Positions 16,843-25,196 of a stretch of DNA of 64,000 bases are shown here, piece by piece; position 1 is the stretch's first letter, and each line of letters begins with the position of its first letter. The position numbers and the translations under genes are program-made. The stretch is from positions 1 through 64,000 of the forward strand of contig JBLINY010000003.1 of assembly GCA_047638695.1 (NCBI GenBank), read 5' to 3'. The stretch is from JAHECQ01 sp047638695 (lineage in GTDB: Bacteria > Actinomycetota > Acidimicrobiia > Acidimicrobiales > SZUA-35). The notes beneath the pieces were generated by a model, which saw only the letters and a list, made by a program, of their open reading frames with translations, did not search any database and had not been told where the DNA came from.

Positions 16843-19116
16843 CTAGAGAACGCCGGCCTCGCGCATAGCGGCCCGGACTCGAGGCGGGGTGAGCGGAAAT
16901 GTCGTAAGCCAAACGCCGGTGGCGTCATGAACTGCAGCGACGACGGCGGGCGCGTAGGGCATCAATGGCATCTCGGCCATGCCCCGCACGCCGAACGGAC
17001 CTCGCGGATCGGGGATCTCGAGCAGGACCGACCGTACCTGCTCAGGTATGTCCCCGATGCCGGGGATCAGATAGCCACTGAAACGTGGGTTCTGCACCCG
17101 GCCGTCGATGACTTGGAGGTTCTCTGAAAGTGTGTAGCCGTGAGCTTGAATGACTGCGCCATCGACTTGGCCGGTGACGAGCTGACGGTTGATGATGCGC
17201 CCGACGTCGACCGCGCACACCACGTCGTGCACGACGATGTGTCCTGTCTCGACATCAACCGATAGGTCAACAGCCTCGGCCACATAGCCATACGCAAAGT
17301 TGGGCGTTGTCGGCGCTCCCTCAGGATCAAGCATCTCCGTTGGCGGCGGCGTGTAGCGGAAGTCTCCAACCGCTGGTCGCTCGCCGTTCCGCCAGGCCTT
17401 TTCAGCCTCCTCGGCTGCGCCGAGAATGGCATTCCCGGTCATCCACGACAGTCGCGAGGCAGAGGCCGATCCTGAATCGCCGCTCGTGGCGGTGTCGGAA
17501 AACGTTGGTCTGATCGCCTCGACTGGCAGGCCTGTGGCGGCAGCCGTCATCTGTAAGAACGCCAAGTGTGCACCCTGCCCGACATCAGCACCGGCCAGAA
17601 ACACTTCGGCCGAATCGGGTGACGCATCGTCGGCACCCACGCCGCGTTCGGCCTCACTTCCGCTGTGCAGCACGATGCGGGCAATCGATCGTTCGGGAAA
17701 TCCGAACGAGAAGCCAATGTTCTTGTAGGCGCAAGCGAAGCCCCGGCCCCGTCGGCTGGACTCGGTGGTGGCTGGCAAACTGGCGAAGGCGGGAATCGCA
17801 GCGGCCGGGCGAGGCGGATCCTCCCAGTCGGCTTCGAACGCGCAGGCTTCGACTACCTCCGGCAAGCTAACACCCGGCGGCAGAGGTGTGCCGGTGATGC
17901 CAATCGAGCCCTCACCCATCACGTTGCGTCGGCGTACCTCGACCGGATCGAGGCGCAGGAGGGCAGCCAGCTTGTTCATCTGCGTCTCGGCAACGAAACA
18001 GCCCTGCGGCCCGCCGAATCCGCGAAAGGCACCGCCTGGGACCGCGTTGGTGTACACAGCCCAGGAATCGATGCGGGCGTTCGGAATCTCGTAGGGGCCG
18101 GACACCGTGAGGTGCAGATTCCCCAGCACCTTGTTCGACGTGTAGTTGTAGGCCCCGGCATCAAGATGTCCATCAGCCTCGACGCCGAGGATGAGGCCAT
18201 CCTTGGTCGCGGCCCACCGCGTATGCACCCGCCCTCGATGGCGTTTGTGATGACCAACGATCGACTCCTCGCGACTCCACTGTGAACGAACGGGTCGATT
18301 GATGCCCGCCGCGGAGAGCTTCTGCACTGCCAAGGCCAGCACGATCTGCAGACTCATGTCTTCGCGACCACCAAAGGCTCCGCCGATGGCCGGGTAGATG
18401 ACGCGCACCTTCTCGACCGGCAGATCGAGAGAGTGAGCCACCTGCTCCTGATCTTCGTGGGTCCACTGGCCGGCTACCTCCACCGTGATGCGCCCCTCAG
18501 CGTCGAAGTAGGCAAGCGCCGCTTCTGGCTGCAGATAAGCGTGCTCTTGATACGGAAGCTCGTAGCTGCCTTCCACAACCACATCGGCTCGCTCAAACGC
18601 AGCAGCGACGTCCCCCTTGCGAATCACATAGTGGTGGTACGCGTTGCTCTGCGACTCGTGCTCGGGGTGCACGAGCGGGGCATCATCGGCAAGAGCGGCA
18701 TCGATATCGGGGATGAGCGGCAGCTGTTCCCATTCGCTGCGGATGAGCCCTGCCGCTTGCTGGGCCAGCTCGGCTGTTTCTGCCACCACCACCGCCAAGT
18801 GATCGGCCTCCCAACGCGACACGTCATGAGGGACGGCGCTACGGCCCGTACTCTCCGGCCCAACCAGGACCGGCTGATCGAACATAGTGAGTCCGTATTC
18901 GTTCACGGGTACGTCAGCCGCGGTGACAACGCAGTGAACACCGTCCAGGCCGAGGGCCTCCGATGTATCGAGCCGAGTGATGCGGGCGTGTGGCTGGTTG
19001 GTGAACACTACGAACGCGTGCAGCACGCCGGATGGCCAGATGTCCTGTGGATAGCGGGCTTCACCCGTGACCTTGCCAACGGCATCGGGACGGGGAAGGG
19101 ATGCACCGAGGCTCAT
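16843..19116 (-). CDS. Xanthine dehydrogenase-family molybdenum-binding subunit
   Basis: 757-residue large subunit that binds the molybdopterin-cytosine/guanine dinucleotide cofactor and carries the hydroxylase site. The N-terminal domain starts LPRPDAVGKVTGEARYPQDI. The cofactor motif GGAFGGRED is at 245-253. The C-terminal GVRGMAEMPLMP holds the likely catalytic Glu (E715), where the family has G-x-G-E. The substrate (purine, aldehyde or N-heterocycle) cannot be assigned. The start overlaps the stop of the FAD/2Fe-2S subunit gene (TGATG); the two form a two-subunit enzyme. No xdhC-type maturation gene is nearby. Confidence 0.9.
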   Translation of the reverse strand: MSLGASLPRPDAVGKVTGEARYPQDIWPSGVLHAFVVFTNQPHARITRLDTSEALGLDGVHCVVTAADVPVNEYGLTMFDQPVLVGPESTGRSAVPHDVSRWEADHLAVVVAETAELAQQAAGLIRSEWEQLPLIPDIDAALADDAPLVHPEHESQSNAYHHYVIRKGDVAAAFERADVVVEGSYELPYQEHAYLQPEAALAYFDAEGRITVEVAGQWTHEDQEQVAHSLDLPVEKVRVIYPAIGGAFGGREDMSLQIVLALAVQKLSAAGINRPVRSQWSREESIVGHHKRHRGRVHTRWAATKDGLILGVEADGHLDAGAYNYTSNKVLGNLHLTVSGPYEIPNARIDSWAVYTNAVPGGAFRGFGGPQGCFVAETQMNKLAALLRLDPVEVRRRNVMGEGSIGITGTPLPPGVSLPEVVEACAFEADWEDPPRPAAAIPAFASLPATTESSRRGRGFACAYKNIGFSFGFPERSIARIVLHSGSEAERGVGADDASPDSAEVFLAGADVGQGAHLAFLQMTAAATGLPVEAIRPTFSDTATSGDSGSASASRLSWMTGNAILGAAEEAEKAWRNGERPAVGDFRYTPPPTEMLDPEGAPTTPNFAYGYVAEAVDLSVDVETGHIVVHDVVCAVDVGRIINRQLVTGQVDGAVIQAHGYTLSENLQVIDGRVQNPRFSGYLIPGIGDIPEQVRSVLLEIPDPRGPFGVRGMAEMPLMPYAPAVVAAVHDATGVWLTTFPLTPPRVRAAMREAGVL

Positions 19117-20588
19117 CAGCGCTGTCCCTTAGGTGAGGTCGACGAGAAAGCCCGTTCAATGCTGTAGTAACCGGTGCACCGGCACAGATTCCCCGACAAG
19201 CCCAGCTTCAATTGCTCGGGAGAAGGGTCGGCGAATTCTTCCTGCAGCTTGGCGCCGGCCATGAGAAACCCGGGGATGCAATATCCGCACTGCACGGCAG
19301 CGTTGTCGACAAAGGCCTGCTGCAAGGGCCCCAGACCGCCGTCGGCCGGGGCCAGCCCTTCGATCGTGACCACCGTGGCACCGTGAGCCCGGCCACTCGG
19401 CACAAGGCAACTGAGCACCGCTGTGCCGTCGAGGTGCACGGTGCATGCGCCGCACTCCCCCTCAGCGCAGCCTTCCTTCGTACCGGTGAGCCCCGCCGGT
19501 TCACGCAGCCAATCAAGCAAGGTGCCATCGATCCACCCTGCGGTCACCTCTTGTCCGTTGACTTCCGCAACCAGGCTGCTGCCCACACCGAGATCGGCCC
19601 CAACGACGGGAGCCACGACGACGGGCCCTCCGAGAAAGGGCGGAGCAGTCGGGAGACTCTGCCGCTCGGAGCCTCGACGAATGGCGCTAAGACCGCGGCT
19701 GACCATCACCTCGATGAGCTCGGACCGATACTGGGCCGTGGCCCTGGCATCGTCGATCGGGTCGACCGCTGCGCTGGCCGCACGAGCGCATGTTCCAATG
19801 CGTTCGGCGTCGAGCGGTCCGCCGACCAAAACCGCCTCAGCCAACTCCGATCGAACGATGGTGGGGGCCACACTGCCAAGAGCGATCTTGGCGCCAAGCA
19901 CCGCGCCATCGTTTGGCCCGCCCTCGTCGAAACTGCACACCATCGCCAAATGCACCACTGAGATCGCCTGGGCCCGCCGGAGGCCAAGTTTCAAAAACAT
20001 GCCTCGCTCATTCGACTGCATTGCCGGAAACGACAACCCGGTAACCAATTCGTCGGGCTCACGAATTGTCTGGCGGATACCGGTGTGAAACTCGGCGAGA
20101 GGCACCGCTCGCTGGCCCCTGTTCGATGCCAGGTGCACGGTTGCTTCCAACACCCTCAACGCGCTGATCGTGTCGTTGGCCGGGCTGGCAGTGACGACGT
20201 TGCCGACCACGGTGGCCCTGTTGCGCAGGGCTGGCGACCCCACCTCGAGGCACGCCTGGGCCAACGGCAATGCCTTTGCCGCGATCAGCGGATCGGACAC
20301 ACACTGGTTGTGGGTAACGAGCGGCCCGAGGTGAATGGCGTCCGGCGCCTCGTGAATAGCCGTGAGGCCGGGAATCCGGGTGAGATCGATGAGGACGTCG
20401 ACGTCACCACCAACTCGCCGATCGAGCTCGACAAGCAGATCGGTGCCGCCGGCCACAACTCGGGCCCGCTCCCGGTGGGTGGCGAGCAGCTCGAGTACTT
20501 CTTCGAGCGTCTCCGCGCATACGTGACGGCCAACGGAGGAGGGCGATCGCTGCACTTCATGAAGCGCTATTGAAGCGTCAGTCACCAT
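19116..20588 (-). CDS. Fused FAD-binding and [2Fe-2S] subunit of molybdenum hydroxylase
   Basis: 490 residues. Residues about 20-300 are the CO-dehydrogenase-type FAD domain (ARVVAGGTDLLVELD, SPALRNRATVVGN). Residues about 335-485 are the two-cluster ferredoxin domain: C374, C379, C382, C394 for the plant-type cluster and C434, C437, C469, C471 for the second cluster (QCGYC and LCRCTGY). The order FAD then 2Fe-2S is the reverse of XdhA, where the 2Fe-2S domain comes first. It passes electrons from the molybdenum subunit to an acceptor, probably NAD or a quinone. Confidence 0.9.
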   Translation of the reverse strand: MVTDASIALHEVQRSPSSVGRHVCAETLEEVLELLATHRERARVVAGGTDLLVELDRRVGGDVDVLIDLTRIPGLTAIHEAPDAIHLGPLVTHNQCVSDPLIAAKALPLAQACLEVGSPALRNRATVVGNVVTASPANDTISALRVLEATVHLASNRGQRAVPLAEFHTGIRQTIREPDELVTGLSFPAMQSNERGMFLKLGLRRAQAISVVHLAMVCSFDEGGPNDGAVLGAKIALGSVAPTIVRSELAEAVLVGGPLDAERIGTCARAASAAVDPIDDARATAQYRSELIEVMVSRGLSAIRRGSERQSLPTAPPFLGGPVVVAPVVGADLGVGSSLVAEVNGQEVTAGWIDGTLLDWLREPAGLTGTKEGCAEGECGACTVHLDGTAVLSCLVPSGRAHGATVVTIEGLAPADGGLGPLQQAFVDNAAVQCGYCIPGFLMAGAKLQEEFADPSPEQLKLGLSGNLCRCTGYYSIERAFSSTSPKGQR

Positions 20589-20687
20589 GAGTCGAGACTA
20601 CGGCCGATGCCACCAGGGAGCTGACATCCTCGGCGTCGATTAACCGCCCCGTCACGTTGCGGGTGTCACCGCCGCTAGCGTCTTCTC

Positions 20688-21497
20688 GTGCTCAGCGACG
20701 GAACGTTCAGTGGCAGCGAGGGCCTGATCTCCTACCGACGCAAGGAACCGGCGGCGGATGTGGTTCCAACGCGCCTCATCGTCATCGTGCACGGCTATGC
20801 CGAACATGGCGGGCGTTACCGTCACGTCGCTGAGAACCTGGCCGATATCGCCTCGGTGACCTATCTGCCCGACCACCTCGGTCACGGCCGTAGCGATGGC
20901 GAGCGAGCTCTCGTCACCGATTTCGAGCACATCGTCGACGACCTCGAAGCCATCGCTGCCATCGCAGAGTCCGAGTATCCGGGTCTTCCGATGGTGATGA
21001 TCGGCCATTCGATGGGCGGCCTGCTCGCCGCCCGCTTCGTACAGCGAAACCCTGATCGCTTGGCCGGCGCCGCTTTCCTCGGGGCCGTGTTAGGCGACTG
21101 GCAATGGGCCCGAGAGGTATTGGCCCTCCCGGAGCTTCCGCCGAGCGATAGCGACCCCAACGGCATGAGCCGAGACCCCGAAGTGTGCAAGGACTACGCC
21201 GACGATCCGCTGGTGTACCACGGCACCTACAAGCGGCCGCTGCTTGAGGCCGAGGTCATTTGCCTTGACCGGTTCAACGACGAGATCAACACCATCACCG
21301 TCCCCGTGCTCTTCATGCATGGCGACGCCGACCCCTTCGTACCTCCGGCGGACACCCGCGACGCCGTCGAGCGCATGGCCAGCACCGACAAGACCTTCCA
21401 CCTGTACGAGGAAGCCCGCCACGAACTGGTCAACGAGACCAACAAAGCCGAGGTGGTGAACGATCTCCGAGCGTTCATCGAACGCGTTGCTCGGTGA
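20688..21497 (+). CDS. Alpha/beta hydrolase, monoacylglycerol lipase type
   Basis: 269 residues starting at GTG 20688. The lipase opening IVIVHGYAEHGGRYRHVAENLA and the nucleophile elbow GHSMGG (S108) match Hydrolase_4/monoacylglycerol lipases. The acid is D215 (HGDADPFVPP) and the base H245 (EARHELVNE). It is cytoplasmic, with no signal peptide. Probable role: hydrolysis of monoacylglycerol or related esters. It overlaps the next lipoprotein gene by four bases. Confidence 0.88.
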   Translation: MLSDGTFSGSEGLISYRRKEPAADVVPTRLIVIVHGYAEHGGRYRHVAENLADIASVTYLPDHLGHGRSDGERALVTDFEHIVDDLEAIAAIAESEYPGLPMVMIGHSMGGLLAARFVQRNPDRLAGAAFLGAVLGDWQWAREVLALPELPPSDSDPNGMSRDPEVCKDYADDPLVYHGTYKRPLLEAEVICLDRFNDEINTITVPVLFMHGDADPFVPPADTRDAVERMASTDKTFHLYEEARHELVNETNKAEVVNDLRAFIERVAR

Positions 21498-21916
21498 ATT
21501 CTTGGCTTGCTGCCGTTGCGATGACCGCGGCGGTCGCCCTCGGCGGATGCGGCGGTGCGACCCCGGAGAATGACGACCTCCTCACCGGTTCGTGGCAAGT
21601 TTCTGAGCTCGTGGTCGCTGACACTGCCATCGACCTTGCACAGTCGCCTGTGGTCATCGATCTGAGCACAGCCCAAAGATCGGTCCGTGCTGACACCAGT
21701 TGTCACTGGCTGTACGGATCATTCACCATCCTGCGCGACGGTTCGGCGACGTTCACCATGCCGGGTCGGTCGACTCAGTCGTGCGAGGCAAGCGACCAAC
21801 TGGTCGAGGATGCACTGCTCGGAGCGCTCGACTCGGTTAGGTCGTGGCAGTTGGTGGAGGATCGTCTGGTGTTTGCGAGTCCGACTGTGCGTCTGGAGCT
21901 TTCCCCGACCGGGTAA
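21494..21916 (+). CDS. META-domain-like lipoprotein
   Basis: 140 residues starting at GTG 21494, overlapping the lipase stop. It has a signal peptide with lipobox LGGC (C19). The mature part (TGSWQVSELVVADTAIDLA, CHWLYGSFTI) resembles META/HslJ domains, whose function is poorly known. The last 80 bases overlap tail-to-tail with the RNA methyltransferase gene on the other strand. Confidence 0.7.
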   Translation: MNSWLAAVAMTAAVALGGCGGATPENDDLLTGSWQVSELVVADTAIDLAQSPVVIDLSTAQRSVRADTSCHWLYGSFTILRDGSATFTMPGRSTQSCEASDQLVEDALLGALDSVRSWQLVEDRLVFASPTVRLELSPTG

Positions 21917-23003
21917 ACATCTGCACCCGCTGGCCTCCGTGGCCATAGGCGCCGGCTGGCTTCAGTCGCCCATCGATTGATCGGGCCAGTTTCGAGTCAG
22001 CGGCCACCACAGCCAGCTCCCAGTCCGAACGACGTTCACGCAGCATGGCGCCGAATCGTTTGTAGAGCGGTGCGAGATCACCACCCCCGATGCGCTTGCC
22101 GTACGGCGGATTGGTCACAATCAGACCGGTCCCGGCGTCACCGCCGAGATGCGAAACCACTTGCTCCTCTATTCGAACAATGTCGGCAACTCCGGCCCGC
22201 TCGGCGTTGGCCTTCGTCCGCTCGACGGCCGATCCATCGCGGTCGTACGCCTCGATCATAAACCCTGGGTCTTCGATCAGCCCCGGCCCGACCGACCCGG
22301 CCACGCTGGCCCAGGTTCCCGGTTCGAAGTGGGGCCAGTGGGCAAATGCGAAGTCGCGGTCGCCGCCCGGCGGCAGATTGCGGGCAATCAAGGCGGCCTC
22401 GATAGCGATGGTTCCCGAGCCGCAGAACGGGTCACACACCGGAGTGGAGCCGTTCCATCCGGCTGTGAGAAGCAATGCCGAAGCCATGGTCGGCCGGAGA
22501 GGGGCAACGCCGATATCGGTGCGCCAGGCCCGCTGGTGGAGCGACGTGCCCGACGTGTCGACGCTGATCGTGAAGAGGTCGTTTTCGACCCGCACGACGA
22601 ACGGCTGGGCTGGAGCCGTTGGATCGACCGAACGGTCGAGGAGCGCCACTTTCATCAGTCGCTCGTTTATGGCCTCGGTGTGCATCAGCTTCGACTTGTG
22701 CGCGGTCACCCGGAATTCGGGTCGGACTCCCTCGCCCAGCCACTCGCCCCAGTTGACCTCACGAGCCCTGGTCACCAGGAAGTTGAAATCGGTGGCCCGG
22801 AAGCGGGCGATACGGACGAGAACTCGCGAGGCAGTGCGCAACCAGAGGTTGGCCACGTACAGCTGGCGAGTGCTTGGTTTGAACTGCACAACCCCGGCCC
22901 CGACCGCTCGGGCCTTGATTCCGAGAGAGTTCAATTCTGCTTCACACACCGGTTCGAGACCTGGAGTGCAAATGGCGACAGCTTCCAGGCGACCGTTGGA
23001 CAC
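21837..23003 (-). CDS. THUMP-domain 23S rRNA/tRNA guanine-N2 methyltransferase (UPF0020)
   Basis: 388 residues. An N-terminal THUMP-type RNA-binding region (about 60-160) is followed by a Rossmann methyltransferase with motif I CDPFCGSGTIAIEAAL (DPFCGSG 191-197) and catalytic motif IV TNPPYGKR (297-304), as in RlmL-N/Trm14 (N2-guanine methylation). Exact target is not assignable. The C-terminal tail (SGKAPDAQSDSQTPDDPPPTATT) is low-complexity and is the part overlapped by the META lipoprotein gene. It is divergent from the MFS gene with 17 bases between. Confidence 0.88.
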   Translation of the reverse strand: MSNGRLEAVAICTPGLEPVCEAELNSLGIKARAVGAGVVQFKPSTRQLYVANLWLRTASRVLVRIARFRATDFNFLVTRAREVNWGEWLGEGVRPEFRVTAHKSKLMHTEAINERLMKVALLDRSVDPTAPAQPFVVRVENDLFTISVDTSGTSLHQRAWRTDIGVAPLRPTMASALLLTAGWNGSTPVCDPFCGSGTIAIEAALIARNLPPGGDRDFAFAHWPHFEPGTWASVAGSVGPGLIEDPGFMIEAYDRDGSAVERTKANAERAGVADIVRIEEQVVSHLGGDAGTGLIVTNPPYGKRIGGGDLAPLYKRFGAMLRERRSDWELAVVAADSKLARSIDGRLKPAGAYGHGGQRVQMFTRSGKAPDAQSDSQTPDDPPPTATT

Positions 23004-23020
23004 AGCACTAGCTTGTCACG

Positions 23021-24202
23021 GTGACACACCGAATCCGCCCTCAGCGTGCTCGCGGGGTCAAACTCGTCAGTCGGCGGCTGGTAGTCACGTTCGCTTTATA
23101 CGTGCTGTTGGGCCTCCCCGAGGGCGTGCTGGGCACGGCCTGGCCCCAGATTCAGACGACGTTCGGCCGCGAGATCAACGGACTCAGCTCGGTAATCGTG
23201 GCCTACACGTTGGCTTATCTCGTCTCGACGTTCGGTTCGGGGCGCTTGACCGAGCTGTTCGGCGTCGAACGTGGCACCCAGATCGGGGCCGGCCTTACGA
23301 CGGCTGGACTCGTTGGCTACGTCCTTAGTCCAGCGTGGCCACTCTTCCTCCTCAGTGCCCTGGTGATCGGGGCCGGCGCGGGAACCGTCGACAGCGTCGT
23401 GAACGCCGACATCGCCGTTCGCTACGGCCAACGGGTGATGCACCTGCTCCACGCCTCCTTTGGCATAGGCGCCACGCTGGGGCCGCTGTTGGTCGCCTCA
23501 CTGGTCTCCGCCGGTGTGAGCTGGCGGCTTGCCTACGGAGCGTTGGCCGTCTCCGAAAGCCTGCTGCTTCTCAGCCTTTTCACCCTCGCCGACCAACGAG
23601 CGGCCGAGCTCGACACCGACTCGCTGCAGAGCCGGGCCGCCAGTGCAGCCCGACCCAACCTGGCGCTCGCGGCCACGCTCGTCTACTTCGGCATCTATGT
23701 CGGAGCCGAAGTCTCGGCTGGCCAATGGAGTTACTCAATCCTCACCAACGACCGCGGGCTCAGTGGTTTCGTCGCTGGGTTTGCCGTCGCCGGCTATTGG
23801 TTCGGCCTCACGGTGGGCCGCTTGGCGTTGAGCGCGCTCGACCATCGGCTGGCGGAGATGACACTGCTTCGCTCTGCCTCGGTGGTCAGCGTGTTGGCCG
23901 CCATTTGGTTCTGGATCGACATCCCCGGCTCGACGCTTGCCCTGCCAGTTCTGGGGTTCGCCTTCGCCGGCATCTTCCCGTCGCTGGTCTTGCTCACGCC
24001 TGGCTGGCTTGGCGCCCGACGAGTCGCCCGCGCGGTGGGCTACCAACTTGCTGCGTCCAGCGCTGGCGCCATCATCGTTTCGTTGGCGATTGGCCGGGTG
24101 GCCAAAAACAACGGGCTCGATGCCGTCCCCGCCACCTTCGTGGTGCTGTGCATTCTAATGGCCGTCGCCCACGTCTTCACCGAATGGGCCACTCGTCCTT
24201 AG
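23021..24202 (+). CDS. MFS transporter
   Basis: 393 residues with about twelve hydrophobic segments, the first FALYVLLGLPEGVLGTAWPQ. The loop after helix 2 (GRLTELFGVERG) is the MFS motif A position. The arrangement resembles the fucose/FHS-like MFS branch; substrate unknown. The start is GTG 23021, with ATG-less N-terminus rich in Arg. It is followed by 54 bases to the convergent nurA-like gene. Confidence 0.85.
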   Translation: MTHRIRPQRARGVKLVSRRLVVTFALYVLLGLPEGVLGTAWPQIQTTFGREINGLSSVIVAYTLAYLVSTFGSGRLTELFGVERGTQIGAGLTTAGLVGYVLSPAWPLFLLSALVIGAGAGTVDSVVNADIAVRYGQRVMHLLHASFGIGATLGPLLVASLVSAGVSWRLAYGALAVSESLLLLSLFTLADQRAAELDTDSLQSRAASAARPNLALAATLVYFGIYVGAEVSAGQWSYSILTNDRGLSGFVAGFAVAGYWFGLTVGRLALSALDHRLAEMTLLRSASVVSVLAAIWFWIDIPGSTLALPVLGFAFAGIFPSLVLLTPGWLGARRVARAVGYQLAASSAGAIIVSLAIGRVAKNNGLDAVPATFVVLCILMAVAHVFTEWATRP

Positions 24203-24256
24203 CTGCGAAACGAACCGCTGACCGCAAGAGTTCACCCCACTCGAGGGGCCCGATTG

Positions 24257-25183
24257 TTAGCTGGCGATCCGGAGGGCTCGCTCGAGCAAGTAGGGGTCGC
24301 CGAGACGGCGGCGAAGCTCGCGCTCGAGGCCGGCAATGGGGTGCAGGTTCTGGGGTGCTCGCGAGTCTTTGTGCGGTTCGCTGGCATAACGAGGCAAGAG
24401 AGCGCTGACCAGGTCGGCTCGTTCGGCGGCCTGCGATGCGGTGCCGATGCCGGGCAGCTCGAGTCGGACGATGCCACTGAGCGGATGAACAATGCGGCCA
24501 GGTAACCGGAGATACCACGACCAGCGGCCGAACCGACCGCCGATCAGGAACAGCGGCGTGCGTTGGCCGGCCGCGAGCTGGCCCACAACGGCGTGCTGAG
24601 TGGCAGGCAGATACTGCACATGCTGGGTCTTGACGTAGCCAACGCCGGCGGCCGCGTCTCGGCCACGCAATGGTCCGTCGAATATCACTATCTCGGCCCC
24701 GTTGGTCTCGACCGACAGCGACTGCTCGAGGGAGATCATGTGGTTGTGAATTGCAAGGTGAAGTGGCTTGTCGCTGTCGCCATCGATCTCATCAACCGTT
24801 GGCCGCAGTTCATAGGTGCCATGTTTGGTGACAATTGGGCCGGCACCCGGTGCCGCCGTGTAGAGCGCTCGCTCGACGTGAGCCTCGGTAACCCTGGCCC
24901 CGCTGTCATCAGAGCGGACGACTCCGGCCGCCACCGTCGCGCAAACACCCGGGAAGGCGACCGGCGAACCTTCAGGGCTCAGCCAGATGCGAGCGTCGAT
25001 ACGACGAACACCGTCGATGAACATCATCGCCGGTGGTGCCGATTCGGGATCGGGCGTAATCGGCTGCCAGGCGTCACCCGGCATCTCGACATCGATGTCG
25101 ACGGGATCGCCGGCCGCATCGAGCGAGCTTTCGTCGGCCGATACGCCATAGGCGGGGTCCCAGGTCTCGACGGCGAATTTCAT
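24257..25183 (-). CDS. NurA-like nuclease domain protein
   Basis: 308 residues. MMFIDGVRRIDARIW (F55-I-D57-G58) fits the first metal-binding strand of NurA nucleases (F-x-D-G), and the tail region RIVHPLSGIVRLELPG fits the end of the domain. In archaea NurA is a 5'-3' nuclease that works with the HerA translocase and Mre11-Rad50 to resect DNA ends. Assignment relies on weak motifs plus position as the last gene of the herA-sbcD-sbcC cluster, 13 bases after sbcC. Identification is probable, not certain. Confidence 0.65.
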   Translation of the reverse strand: MKFAVETWDPAYGVSADESSLDAAGDPVDIDVEMPGDAWQPITPDPESAPPAMMFIDGVRRIDARIWLSPEGSPVAFPGVCATVAAGVVRSDDSGARVTEAHVERALYTAAPGAGPIVTKHGTYELRPTVDEIDGDSDKPLHLAIHNHMISLEQSLSVETNGAEIVIFDGPLRGRDAAAGVGYVKTQHVQYLPATQHAVVGQLAAGQRTPLFLIGGRFGRWSWYLRLPGRIVHPLSGIVRLELPGIGTASQAAERADLVSALLPRYASEPHKDSRAPQNLHPIAGLERELRRRLGDPYLLERALRIAS

Positions 25184-25196
25184 TGGGCCGCCGACG

